The notes beneath the pieces were generated by a model that was given only the letters and a program-made list of their open reading frames with translations, was not told the origin of the DNA and did not search any database. Of a stretch of DNA of 64,000 bases, positions 63,501 through 64,000 are shown in pieces. The stretch comes from Micropterus salmoides. Taxonomy: Eukaryota > Chordata > Actinopteri > Centrarchiformes > Centrarchidae. Position 1 is the stretch's first letter. The number at the start of each line of letters is the position of its first letter. The stretch spans positions 248,001 through 312,000 of the forward strand of contig NW_024041484.1 of the NCBI RefSeq assembly GCF_014851395.1. Reading direction: 5' to 3'. Position numbers and translations under genes: made by a program.

Positions 63501-63524
63501 CTTTCCAGTCTCCAGAAGAATGAG
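981..63524 (+). CDS. plekha5: plekha5, partial gene: 17 internal exons (PH-domain adaptor)
   Basis: Seen: seventeen exons with AG/GT borders at 981-1085, 8264-8336, 14689-14789, 15246-15361, 18201-19322, 44540-44823, 47230-47468, 52230-52313, 53728-53847, 55449-55502, 58187-58267, 61944-62006, 62094-62174, 62257-62409, 62962-63063, 63178-63286 and 63478/63481-63524. They join in frame to 977 codons without a stop. Known: PLEKHA5 is a WW-PH-coiled-coil cytoplasmic and junctional adaptor whose PH domain binds phosphoinositides and whose WW region binds PDZD11. The identification rests on recalled human PLEKHA5 blocks: HNFGKRSNSIKRNPNAPVV, LWKKRWFVLSD, TNSMQQLE, MRDDTMWQLYEWQQRQ, SLQGKT and QKELWRIQDVME. 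PLEKHA6 and PLEKHA7 match these less well. Missing: the WW domains and start codon to the left and the C-terminus and stop to the right. Teleosts may carry a second copy, so a or b paralogue status is open. Confidence 0.94.
1265..1480. repeat. dispersed fish repeat (ggttagc-cttagc family), copy 1
   Basis: Around 1412-1450 the sequence cggacatggttagcctagct and the following cttagcctaaagac closely match 59018-59052 in intron 11. That is evidence of an interspersed family with at least two copies in this window. The flanking part with gctttctttct also matches. It looks non-coding, with MITE or SINE status undecided. Confidence 0.6.
1620..2562. mobile_element. MITE-like element with gctgggca ends, inside another repeat
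   Basis: The left end at about 1627 reads gctgggca followed by gttaacgcattaatt; the right end at about 2515-2557 reads gcgattaattgtgatt and then ttgcccagc. These form imperfect terminal inverted repeats. The flanks (1485-1620 and 2563-2600) carry alternating gtta/taac motifs of another non-autonomous family, so the copy appears nested. The interior encodes nothing I recognise. A hAT-type origin is possible but unproven. Confidence 0.55.
3747..4482 (-). pseudogene. LINE reverse transcriptase fragment
   Basis: On the minus strand the fragment opens with STGSPQGCVLSPLLFSLY, followed by the RT active-site motif FADD (revcomp of 4348-4359), LVTWCSKNSLELNAQKT and then LTSSITIWYAAATARDKGRL with the GCNLPSLQDLYASR tail. 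The motif order is that of the RT fingers, palm and thumb in L2/Rex-like LINEs. Two or three frame changes (near 4071 and 4358) mean it cannot make a full enzyme. Confidence 0.85.
5220..6031. repeat. tandem duplication of about 405 bp, two units
   Basis: Unit 1 is about 5220-5620 and unit 2 about 5621-6031. Shared landmarks, in the same order: cggcattaaat, gtgtttacagcga, cagctgatggagtta, caggaagttt, cagctgattacagcaggtaa, aataaccttccaaactgtc and ttttatccagtttg (ctttatccagtttg in unit 2). They differ by many substitutions and small indels, so the duplication is not recent. Confidence 0.85.
6487..6770 (-). pseudogene. LINE endonuclease (EEP) fragment
   Basis: Minus-strand peptide containing SVLCFTETW, where the Glu is the usual metal-binding residue of AP-endonuclease-type LINE nucleases, followed by QLAGFQLYRAD, KTKGGGVCFYINNGW and QQHCSPDL. 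It reads in the same direction as the RT fragment 2 kb away, consistent with one broken element. Confidence 0.8.
8158..8193. repeat. (TG)n(AG)n microsatellite
   Basis: About eleven TG units followed by several AG units, 70 bp upstream of exon 2. Confidence 0.9.
8264..8336 (+). CDS. plekha5: plekha5 window exon 2 (PH domain core, lipid-binding loop)
   Basis: 73 nt, phase 0 in and phase 1 out, residues 36 to 60. The acceptor is cctgcag at 8257-8263 and the donor gtgagg at 8337. It encodes DSTGMKLWKKRWFVLSD and then CLFYYR. The beta1-beta2 lysines K41, K44 and K45 with R46 fit the basic signature of phosphoinositide-binding PH domains. The extra g at 8336 completes an Asp codon with exon 3, which fixes the donor. 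Confidence 0.95.
9218..10483 (+). mobile_element. Tc1-type DNA transposon, internally deleted
   Basis: 1266 bp flanked by TA at 9216-9217 and 10484-10485. Inverted ends of about 74 bp (9218-9291 and 10410-10483) begin caggtg-tggtcatataatt and are almost perfect; further inverted similarity extends to about 120 bp. Inside lies a Tc1 transposase lacking its DNA-binding head. The family is one I know from many fishes. Known: Tc1 elements insert at TA and duplicate it. With the head missing and frameshifts present, this copy could move only if helped by another enzyme. Confidence 0.93.
9415..10195 (+). pseudogene. Tc1 transposase remnant (DDE domain only)
   Basis: The first 194 codons from 9427 read EIHKEWTAAGVSASRTTTHR, then the first catalytic Asp in VMFSDESK. 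Near 9877 the frame shifts by one base; the other frame gives FIFQQDLAPAHS with the second Asp and LNWPANWPDLNPIE with the catalytic Glu. A second one-base shift near 10010 is followed by KRKMRYARP and a stop at 10193. The paired/HTH DNA-binding region that should precede EIHKEW is absent: coding starts abruptly some 120 bp inside the inverted end. Confidence 0.9.
11370..11620 (-). repeat. dispersed fish repeat, copy A
   Basis: Ends at about 11620 with cagaaatattacacactgaa and cctttaaagg; the reverse complement recurs at 21368 (aaaggttcagtgtgtaatat and ttctgagg), followed in both by the same catgttttcagtg and cattctgt-type blocks. It is non-coding. Confidence 0.7.
13825..13935 (-). repeat. 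LINE 3' end with (TTGAA)n tail
   Basis: Plus-strand aattcaattcaattcaaatt followed by agctttattggcatgaatgt is the reverse of a LINE 3' terminus (AATAAAGCT then TTGAAT repeats), as at 3259. No coding part is attached. It abuts the minisatellite at 13955. Confidence 0.65.
13955..14400. repeat. minisatellite of GT runs alternating with A/T-rich blocks
   Basis: Seven units of about 45-75 bp. Each starts with a (GT)n run, continues ttaaaaaa-taaaa, and ends aaacagtaagc or a close variant. Units 3-4 (about 14065-14145) and 6-7 (about 14253-14335) are nearly identical pairs, showing higher-order duplication. Confidence 0.9.
14689..14789 (+). CDS. plekha5: plekha5 window exon 3 (PH domain middle)
   Basis: 101 nt, phase 1 in and phase 0 out, residues 60-93. 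The acceptor is gtgaag at 14683-14688 and the donor gtaaaa at 14790. It encodes DEKEDSILGSILLPSF, then a loop and ISRKYAFK, the middle strands of the PH fold. ILGSILLPSF and RKYAFK are as I recall them in human PLEKHA5. The polypyrimidine tract is interrupted by purines, so this is a weaker acceptor than its neighbours. Confidence 0.94.
14790..15245 (+). other. plekha5: intron 3 (456 bp)
   Basis: A short intron. About 14900-14965 resembles one arm of a dispersed fish repeat also seen near 59490. From 15130 to 15220 there is a long C/T-rich tract, which probably doubles as the polypyrimidine tract for exon 4. Confidence 0.75.
15246..15361 (+). CDS. plekha5: plekha5 window exon 4 (end of PH domain)
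   Basis: 116 nt, phase 0 in and phase 2 out, residues 94-132. The acceptor is gctag at 15241-15245 and the donor gtcagt at 15362. It encodes HPNMRTYYFCTDTAKEMESW followed by the rest of the C-terminal PH helix; the near-invariant PH-domain tryptophan is W115. The exon ends in TEPVR plus two bases of an Arg codon completed by exon 5. A long C/T-rich tract lies just upstream. Confidence 0.95.
15362..18200 (+). other. plekha5: intron 4 (2.8 kb)
   Basis: Mostly featureless AT-rich sequence. At 15838-15930 there are G7/C8 runs of the kind found in a dispersed fish repeat; similar runs occur near 51400 and 51740. No exon or transposon coding was seen. Confidence 0.7.
18201..19322 (+). CDS. plekha5: plekha5 window exon 5: giant exon with 22 nonapeptide repeats
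   Basis: 1122 nt, phase 2 at both ends, residues 132-506. The acceptor is tcatcccag and the donor gtgagc at 19323. Three parts are visible. First, a linker with NHRVLTRPEIQNNERN, conserved in PLEKHA5. Second, at 18382-18984 (residues 193-393), 22 tandem units of 8-10 residues, consensus DGEKYxLxK in the first half and xEKYGTLRE in the second. Third, a tail with LTKISSIKL, an alanine-rich stretch and TNSMQQLEHW. The human protein, as I recall it, has only about one such unit before the LTKI block, so the array looks expanded here. The units differ at DNA level while keeping the K/E/Y pattern, suggesting an old array under protein-level constraint. The function of the array is unknown. Confidence 0.92.
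18382..18984 (+). repeat. coding tandem repeat, 22 units of about 27 bp
   Basis: 201 codons that divide by eye into 22 units: one of 10 residues, seven of 9, then mixed 8-10 residue units, the last ending GDKYGFQAD. Positions 1-2 are often D-G or x-D/E, position 5 is mostly Tyr, position 7 is Leu, Ile, Met or Val, and position 9 is Lys, Arg or Glu. The run is Lys/Glu-rich with regularly spaced aromatic and aliphatic residues. The codons vary (gac/gat, aag/aaa, tac/tat), so the units are not recent slippage copies. Confidence 0.9.
20520..20608 (+). repeat. LINE-type 3' tail with (CTAT)n
   Basis: gtgcaatgacaataaagtct followed by ctatctat repeats, the usual form of a fish LINE 3' terminus with polyadenylation-like AATAAAG and a tetranucleotide tail. 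No coding part is recognisable upstream. Confidence 0.55.
21195..21262. repeat. DNA-transposon-like end (tacgtacgta motif)
   Basis: aaaggcccatttatactcc followed by gcgtagg, the palindrome tacgtacgta and cctacgc. This type of terminal sequence is common to fish non-autonomous DNA elements. The other end was not located, so the extent is unknown. Confidence 0.45.
21368..21620 (+). repeat. dispersed fish repeat, copy B
   Basis: Opens aaaggttcagtgtgtaatat and ttctgagg, the reverse of the end at 11620. It continues with aatgcaatataagatccata, present in reverse near 11555. A more diverged third copy appears to lie at 23340-23500, sharing the attatgatttattacctt-like and gccatttctat blocks. Confidence 0.7.
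23835..25300 (-). mobile_element. GC-rich putative 3' UTR of the L1-like element
   Basis: 1.4 kb, strongly C-rich and A-rich on +, so G/T-rich on the LINE's sense strand, in a region otherwise AT-rich. It is co-linear with the end of ORF2. L1 3' UTRs often contain G-rich tracts, which fits. The long open frames on both strands here come from base composition. A poly(A) tail at the left edge is not evident. Confidence 0.55.
25400..28832 (-). pseudogene. L1 ORF2 remainder: endonuclease end, RT, C-terminus
   Basis: From right to left: YGPNVDD and GGDFNMV (endonuclease metal-binding Asp/Asn, about 28750), ISDHAPVSITL (catalytic Asp-His, about 28470), RT start with NNKAPGPDGFPAELYKEFWE (about 27780), YRPISLINADLKI, VVSLDAEKAFDRVNW (first RT Asp), QGCPLSPSL (about 27185), and YADD at 27056-27067, the RT active site. 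The thumb contains MGRVSTIKMMVLPKINYLF (about 26780) and the C-terminus a CRNC...H...W-C type segment near 25790. Several frameshifts (near 27300, 26846, 26450, 25900) destroy the enzyme. Confidence 0.88.
28833..30580 (+). repeat. 5' LTR (1748 bp)
   Basis: tgtagtg ... cactaca. It matches the 3' LTR closely except for a roughly 285-bp segment missing after 28957, replaced by about 12 bp, and a cluster of tiny indels at 29480-29800. A candidate polyadenylation hexamer AATAAA lies at 30272-30277. A 92-codon open frame at 29816-30094 is shared with the other LTR. Confidence 0.92.
30584..30601 (+). promoter_or_regulatory. putative primer binding site
   Basis: tggtgccctgtgtgaggc begins three bases after the 5' LTR. 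The leading TGG pairs with the CCA end of a tRNA, as in LTR elements generally. I cannot assign the tRNA from memory. A similar tggtgcccttta occurs inside both LTRs. Confidence 0.6.
30602..32917 (+). other. long untranslated leader of the LTR element
   Basis: 2.3 kb without a recognisable frame. From about 31830 to 32600 it is T-rich with recurrent tttgaactttga and attttgattt-like words. Its length is unusual for a simple leader. Confidence 0.6.
32918..34740 (+). pseudogene. gag-like remnant of the LTR element
   Basis: A possible start ATG lies at 32918 (MADPRLVAASGG). After frame changes near 33040 and 33290 a coiled-coil-rich part runs to about 33530, followed by a Pro-rich linker and a capsid-like helical region at about 33830-34250 containing YLKDIEYYLRKFP and VKQGRPEPPQQYYNRLR. 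A further frame change near 34270 leads into a Ser/Arg/His-rich tail with a weak C...GH-type zinc knuckle near 34630. It is broken in several places. Confidence 0.72.
34990..35490 (+). pseudogene. retropepsin-like protease remnant
   Basis: Contains LVQEALLDSAADITIMSS; DSA is in the position of the catalytic D-T/S-G/A of retroviral-type aspartic proteases. About 80 residues later IPLLIGKDFLNRFEPLLDF matches the second hydrophobic-glycine element of the fold. One frame change near 35245 separates the two halves. Confidence 0.75.
36010..36800 (+). pseudogene. integrase ends without core (H2C2 finger and C-terminal domain)
   Basis: A zinc-binding domain is seen as HAHDSPYKSHKG (about 36253-36290) followed, after a frame change near 36310, by YWPNMQKDVADYIKTCKVCC (36320-36380). 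About 160 bp later comes a C-terminal-like piece with NKLRRGDRV and FSPHWTDPSVVTDKHSPVLD. The catalytic DDE core that should lie between (about 150 residues) is absent. No RT or RNase H was found upstream. Confidence 0.72.
37553..37640 (+). repeat. short tandem repeat in the LTR element's 3' region
   Basis: About three imperfect units of 30-35 bp built from catcatcag, ctgaccagcagct and cagcatcatcag. They lie 90 bp upstream of the polypurine tract. Confidence 0.75.
37716..37727 (+). promoter_or_regulatory. putative polypurine tract
   Basis: gaaggggggac lies immediately before the 3' LTR, the expected place for the plus-strand primer of an LTR element. Confidence 0.7.
37728..39728 (+). repeat. 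3' LTR (2001 bp)
   Basis: Same termini as the 5' LTR and full length. The segment 37852-38138 is present only here. Outside the indels I counted only a handful of substitutions along about 1.7 kb, pointing to a fairly recent insertion. Confidence 0.92.
39733..40060 (-). pseudogene. L1 ORF2 start: endonuclease, first part
   Basis: Starts MNDDLTYITSWNVRGIGS with the catalytic Asn of SWNVRG, followed by DIVLLQETHL with the catalytic Glu. The frame stays open to ANI at 39733, where the LTR element's target duplication begins. The domain resumes on the other side at 28832. Confidence 0.88.
40466..41224 (-). pseudogene. L1 ORF1 remnant (coiled coil plus RRM-like domain)
   Basis: Starts MGKSKRNRTEDSPGAS at 41224. 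A coiled coil with FQDLRESLKFSQKQVVELAA lies at 41083-40901, then the RNA-binding part opens MRDNLVISGIPEQA (40891) and contains FHRVHRLGG and RPIVAKFEYFKQKE. ORF1p of this clade packages LINE RNA. Stop codons near 41092 and 40903 break the frame in two places, each possibly a single-base change. Confidence 0.83.
41755..42065. repeat. dispersed fish repeat with tRNA-like box B
   Basis: Starts gccgtatttgtatagcacct and tttctag, and ends in cttgcccaagga, gggattgaacc and ctatctcctgagcc-ac. The last words look like a tRNA B box and anticodon arm in reverse, as in SINEs. It does not fold as an intact tRNA gene by eye. Confidence 0.6.
44540..44823 (+). CDS. plekha5: plekha5 window exon 6 (conserved linker)
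   Basis: 284 nt, phase 2 in and phase 1 out, residues 506-601. The acceptor is ctctccaag and the donor gtacgg at 44824. It encodes SYQTLPRNMPSHRAQI, then RYPEGYRTLPRNS, SICSV, EKRRSMRDDTMWQLYEWQQR and a Gln-rich end. These blocks are near-identical to those I recall from human PLEKHA5, and the MWQLYEWQQRQ box is shared with PLEKHA7. There is a fish-specific run of Thr codons (acc x4) near 44706. Confidence 0.95.
45400..45870. repeat. degenerate tandem blocks of about 120 bp
   Basis: Three or four blocks share the order ggatatgt-t (at 45435, 45597 and 45742), a date-like acctcac or cccaga word, and a closing gggggcgctacaag, gggggtgctataaa or gagacactataag (45494, 45646 and 45788). They are strongly diverged, non-coding and probably part of an interspersed family. 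Confidence 0.6.
46490..47060. repeat. degenerate tandem blocks with acaggaag-tgtt
   Basis: Three blocks share aaacaggaagttgttgtaac or its variants (46522, 46608, 46890), tctgcaccaaa-tt (about 46648 and 46932) and ccgaacacatc-acatg (46681, 46973). This looks like a repeat family built by internal tandem duplication. Confidence 0.6.
47230..47468 (+). CDS. plekha5: plekha5 window exon 7 (Ser/Pro-rich linker)
   Basis: 239 nt, phase 1 in and phase 0 out, residues 601-680. The acceptor is gcttccag and the donor gtaggc at 47469. It encodes YGTLPSTKTMGNISEH, IPTSPSHGSLALY, SEVSSPVFRGDVTLDHRHR and HLAK, matching human PLEKHA5 in order. Ser/Thr-Pro sites such as TSPSH suggest phosphorylation targets (inference). 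It lies directly 3' of a block of degenerate interspersed repeats. Confidence 0.94.
47498..47523. repeat. (AAT)n microsatellite
   Basis: About eight aat/taa units, 30 bp past the donor of exon 7. Confidence 0.9.
48548..48598. repeat. (TA)n(TG)n microsatellite
   Basis: About twelve TA units followed by ten TG units, deep in intron 7. It is a compound alternating purine-pyrimidine tract. Confidence 0.9.
49262..50118 (-). mobile_element. Tc1/mariner-type element, short, with nested insertion
   Basis: 857 bp flanked by TA (49260-49261 and 50119-50120). The ends cactcacttgccactt... and ...ggccggtgagtg form an inverted repeat of about 30 bp, including the family word ttaggtacacct. The minus strand near 49980 starts MGKKGDLSGFECGMVVGA and continues with an HTH-like segment, TADLLGFSCTTISRVYREWS. 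About 49636-49795 carries a different repeat (tttatccaaagtgacttaca) inserted into the element. The catalytic part of the transposase is gone. Confidence 0.88.
49800..49980 (-). pseudogene. transposase N-terminus (HTH) remnant
   Basis: About 50 residues with the helix-turn-helix segment ETADLLGFSCTTISRVYREW, typical of Tc1-type transposases. The frame then runs into the nested insertion and is lost; no DDE motifs remain. Confidence 0.82.
51330..51770. repeat. two diverged copies of a G-rich dispersed repeat
   Basis: Copy 1 at about 51330-51420 and copy 2 at about 51660-51770 share cc-ccataaattg-tgcaaaa, tc-ccagaatgcaggaa, aagtgttta and a G-run. G7/C7 runs of the same type occur at 15838-15900. 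Confidence 0.65.
52230..52313 (+). CDS. plekha5: plekha5 window exon 8
   Basis: 84 nt, phase 0 at both ends, residues 681-708. The acceptor is ccccacag and the donor gtgagt at 52314. It encodes YGYPPDRRSIAAGVPPQ and ends QSLQGKT. The PDRRS and SLQGKT motifs are the PLEKHA5 signature for this position. Being phase 0/0, it could be skipped without a frameshift. Confidence 0.93.
52314..53727 (+). other. plekha5: intron 8 (1.4 kb)
   Basis: Contains the inverted-repeat pair at 52767-52835 and a (TTTTA)n stretch at 53549-53582. The acceptor tract of exon 9 is GT/CT-rich. No other structure was seen. Confidence 0.75.
52767..52835. other. inverted repeats with pseudoknot topology
   Basis: Stem 1: 52767-52786 pairs with 52806-52825 (20 bp, one mismatch). 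The 19-nt loop contains agcatatcact (52795-52805), whose exact complement agtgatatgct lies at 52825-52835 just outside the stem. The order is A-B-A'-B'. It is intronic, 454 nt after exon 8. Confidence 0.85.
53728..53847 (+). CDS. plekha5: plekha5 window exon 9 (cassette block, coiled coil)
   Basis: 120 nt, phase 0 at both ends, residues 709-748. The acceptor is ctgtgcag and the donor gtcagc at 53848. It encodes PEELTLLLIKLRRQQAELNS and then REHTVAQLMALG, a Leu/Lys/Gln heptad-like helix. As I recall, this exon with the next two is present only in long isoforms of human PLEKHA5. I infer alternative use here from the phase and that precedent; the sequence alone does not prove it. Confidence 0.93.
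53848..55448 (+). other. plekha5: intron 9 (1.6 kb)
   Basis: AT- and TG-rich sequence. A strong pyrimidine tract at 55295-55440 precedes exon 10. No transposon or extra exon was recognised. Confidence 0.7.
55449..55502 (+). CDS. plekha5: plekha5 window exon 10 (small cassette)
   Basis: 54 nt, phase 0 at both ends, 18 residues (749-766): TDVLSHHLQRNLIYLDNQ. The acceptor is ctattgcag after a 150-nt pyrimidine-rich stretch and the donor is gtgagg at 55503. The LSHHLQRN and IYLD motifs match the long isoform of human PLEKHA5. The exon is close to the size at which recognition leans on intronic enhancers. Confidence 0.93.
55781..55839. other. hairpin: 23-bp stem, 13-nt loop
   Basis: Left arm 55781-55803 (gctaacc...gcggtaacgct) and right arm 55817-55839 are reverse complements with a single mismatch at 55788. 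The loop is caagctactcttt. It lies 279 nt after exon 10. Confidence 0.9.
56066..56106. other. hairpin: 15-bp perfect stem, 11-nt loop
   Basis: cagccaatcatttca, loop ttcggtccaac, tgaaatgattggctg. It lies 226 nt after the hairpin ending at 55839. Confidence 0.9.
58187..58267 (+). CDS. plekha5: plekha5 window exon 11 (cassette block)
   Basis: 81 nt, phase 0 at both ends, residues 767-793. The acceptor is ctgctag at 58180-58186 and the donor gtaagg at 58268. It encodes KENEPLIFMIHTMIENSAPR followed by PQLYQQ. The same block occurs in the long PLEKHA5 isoform, and PLEKHA6 has a related segment ending MVENSSPRAQL, so this is an ancient module of the family. Confidence 0.93.
58268..61943 (+). other. 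plekha5: intron 11 (3.7 kb)
   Basis: Contains an inverted-repeat dispersed element at about 58965-59575 and a small direct duplication near 61614-61645. The remainder is unremarkable and has no coding signal. Confidence 0.7.
58965..59575. repeat. inverted-repeat dispersed element (ggttagc-cttagc family), copy 2
   Basis: The left part has ctggacatggttagccttgc and ttagcataaagac (59018-59052). The right part has the inverse, ctttatgctaagctaggcta and actagc (59541-59565), preceded by cagtgagctttagaggtgtt. Opposed arms of one family suggest a MITE-like structure. Related pieces lie at 1412-1450 and 14898-14930. Confidence 0.65.
61944..62006 (+). CDS. plekha5: plekha5 window exon 12
   Basis: 63 nt, phase 0 at both ends, residues 794-814: ISPDEHKDSSFIQRTEEADID. 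The acceptor is ttgtttcag and the donor gtaaga at 62007. It is an acidic bridge into the coiled coil; the closing EEADID corresponds to EEVDID of human PLEKHA5, just before KLSRLCEQDK. The 87-nt intron after it is very short. Confidence 0.92.
62094..62174 (+). CDS. plekha5: plekha5 window exon 13 (coiled coil 1)
   Basis: 81 nt, phase 0 at both ends, residues 815-841: KLSRLCEQDKAVRMQEEKLQ then QLHREK. The acceptor is gtgtgtcag and the donor gtacag at 62175. KLSRLCEQDK is a hallmark of the PLEKHA5/6/7 coiled coil. It is separated from exon 14 by only 82 nt. Confidence 0.94.
62257..62409 (+). CDS. plekha5: plekha5 window exon 14 (coiled coil 2)
   Basis: 153 nt, phase 0 at both ends, residues 842-892. 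The acceptor is ttgtgtgcag and the donor gtgagc at 62410. It encodes HTLETALLSASQELSEQSGS, then a short Ser/Gly/Ala loop and VLQQRD-like VQQRDVLQNGLLSTCRELAR. NGLLSTCREL is as I recall it in human PLEKHA5. The SGSSGAA insert between the helices is less conserved. Confidence 0.94.
62410..62961 (+). other. plekha5: intron 14 (552 bp)
   Basis: No repeat or exon recognised. The neighbouring introns 12, 13, 15 and 16 are only 87, 82, 114 and 191 nt, so the coiled-coil exons are tightly clustered. Confidence 0.75.
62962..63063 (+). CDS. plekha5: plekha5 window exon 15 (coiled coil 3)
   Basis: 102 nt, phase 0 at both ends, residues 893-926. The acceptor is ggtttcag at 62954-62961 and the donor gtaaca at 63064. 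It encodes ELERSWREYDRLGADVTLAK then LLEQLEALG and SPQ. The Trp-Arg-Glu-Tyr-Asp core matches the ERAWREYDKLE segment of PLEKHA5. The helix ends at the exon border. Confidence 0.94.
63146..63172. repeat. (GT)n tract before exon 16
   Basis: About ten GT units directly upstream of the acceptor of exon 16, within a 114-nt intron. (GT)n repeats also precede exons 13 and 14. Confidence 0.85.
63178..63286 (+). CDS. plekha5: plekha5 window exon 16 (QKELWRIQDVME block)
   Basis: 109 nt, phase 0 in and phase 1 out, residues 927-963. The acceptor is gtcctcag and the donor gtgaga at 63287. It encodes IQIQKELWRIQDVMEALAKN followed by KPQRSTDN. IQKELWRIQDVMEGL is one of the most conserved stretches across PLEKHA5/6/7. 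A (GT)n tract lies directly in the upstream intron. Confidence 0.95.
63478..63524 (+). CDS. plekha5: plekha5 window exon 17 (tandem acceptor)
   Basis: 47 or 44 nt depending on which AG of tcagcag (63474-63480) is used; phase 1 in and phase 0 out, residues 963 to 977. The donor is gtaagg at 63525. It encodes T-(A)-FPDSKPLSSLQKNE; the extra Ala is present only with the first AG. SKP and KNE match the SKPFSTVKYKNE segment of PLEKHA5. The gene continues past the window. Confidence 0.88.
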
Positions 63525-64000
63525 GTAAGGCAGCACCCCAGCACATACACCACACTCAGTCTCAGCTAAAGCCTCTGGCTCCAAATGATTTCTTTTTTAT
63601 TAAACCTTTATTTAACCAGGCAGAACACTCTAATTTACAAGGACTGCCTGGCAAGAGGGTGTTAACCTCTTGAGGGGAGGGGGAGTGGAGACATTTTGAA
63701 GTAGAGTAACCAGCAGGGGTGGAACGGCATGTGCATTCATCAAAACATAAAAAGGTGACTCTCTGAGAGACACCAGCTGGCAATCTAACCTGTTTGCTAA
63801 AGAGTTAGCATGAAGCATGTGACCATAGGACTCCCCAGGAACATGGCTTTCCTTGGTATGTTCTTCTCAGCATTCGATTAATCACTGGATTTCCTTTTTT
63901 TTCAGCCAGTTAAATACTGTTGTGTATTTTTTTACACTGTTGCAGGTCATTTTGCCACTAAACTCACTAAACATGCTATAAAAATCAACATGCTGAATCT
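63525..64000 (+). other. plekha5: intron 17, start only
   Basis: Begins with the donor gtaagg. A stretch around 63590-63650 (ttattaaaccttt then attt-aaccaggc) resembles a common dispersed fish repeat. The next plekha5 exon is beyond the window. Confidence 0.65.

Overview
The window looks like a piece of a ray-finned fish (teleost) chromosome, most likely a percomorph, though the species cannot be read from it. The evidence is one vertebrate multi-exon gene with long introns, embedded in a typical teleost repeat mix: Tc1/mariner elements with TA target sites, an L1/Tx1-like LINE, an L2/Rex-like LINE with a simple-sequence tail, a Ty3/Gypsy-type LTR element, MITE-like inverted-repeat elements and many (GT)n tracts.

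The only host gene I can support is plekha5, on the + strand. It enters from the left with at least the upstream WW-domain exons missing and leaves to the right unfinished. Seventeen consecutive coding exons lie at 981-63524. Their splice phases agree throughout, giving 2931 nt or 977 codons with no frame break. In order they encode a complete PH domain (exons 1-4), one giant 1122-nt exon carrying 22 nine-residue repeats (exon 5), a proline/serine-rich linker with the family's conserved blocks (exons 6-8), an optional-looking block of in-frame exons (9-11), and the C-terminal coiled coil (exons 12-17).

Region by region: 1-8263 is the upstream intron, exon 1 and a first large intron holding an eroded minus-strand LINE (3259-6960) with an internal 400-bp tandem duplication. 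8264-18200 holds exons 2-4, a Tc1 element whose transposase head is deleted (9218-10483) and a GT/A-rich minisatellite (13955-14400). 18201-19322 is the repeat exon. 19323-44539 is a 25-kb intron dominated by a transposon nest: a minus-strand L1-like LINE (about 23835-41460) split by an LTR retrotransposon (28833-39728) that sits in the endonuclease domain with a 4-bp target duplication. 44540-64000 holds exons 6-17 and introns with a small mariner element (49262-50118), several degenerate repeats, and three strong short inverted repeats at 52767-52835, 55781-55839 and 56066-56106.

Most worth following up: the expanded nonapeptide repeat in plekha5 exon 5; an inverted-repeat pair with pseudoknot topology in intron 8; two near-perfect hairpins in the intron between the cassette exons 10 and 11; a tandem NAGNAG acceptor at exon 17; and the LTR element, which keeps LTRs, gag, protease and integrase ends but shows no reverse transcriptase, RNase H or integrase core. 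I found no CRISPR, operon, rRNA or credible tRNA gene.
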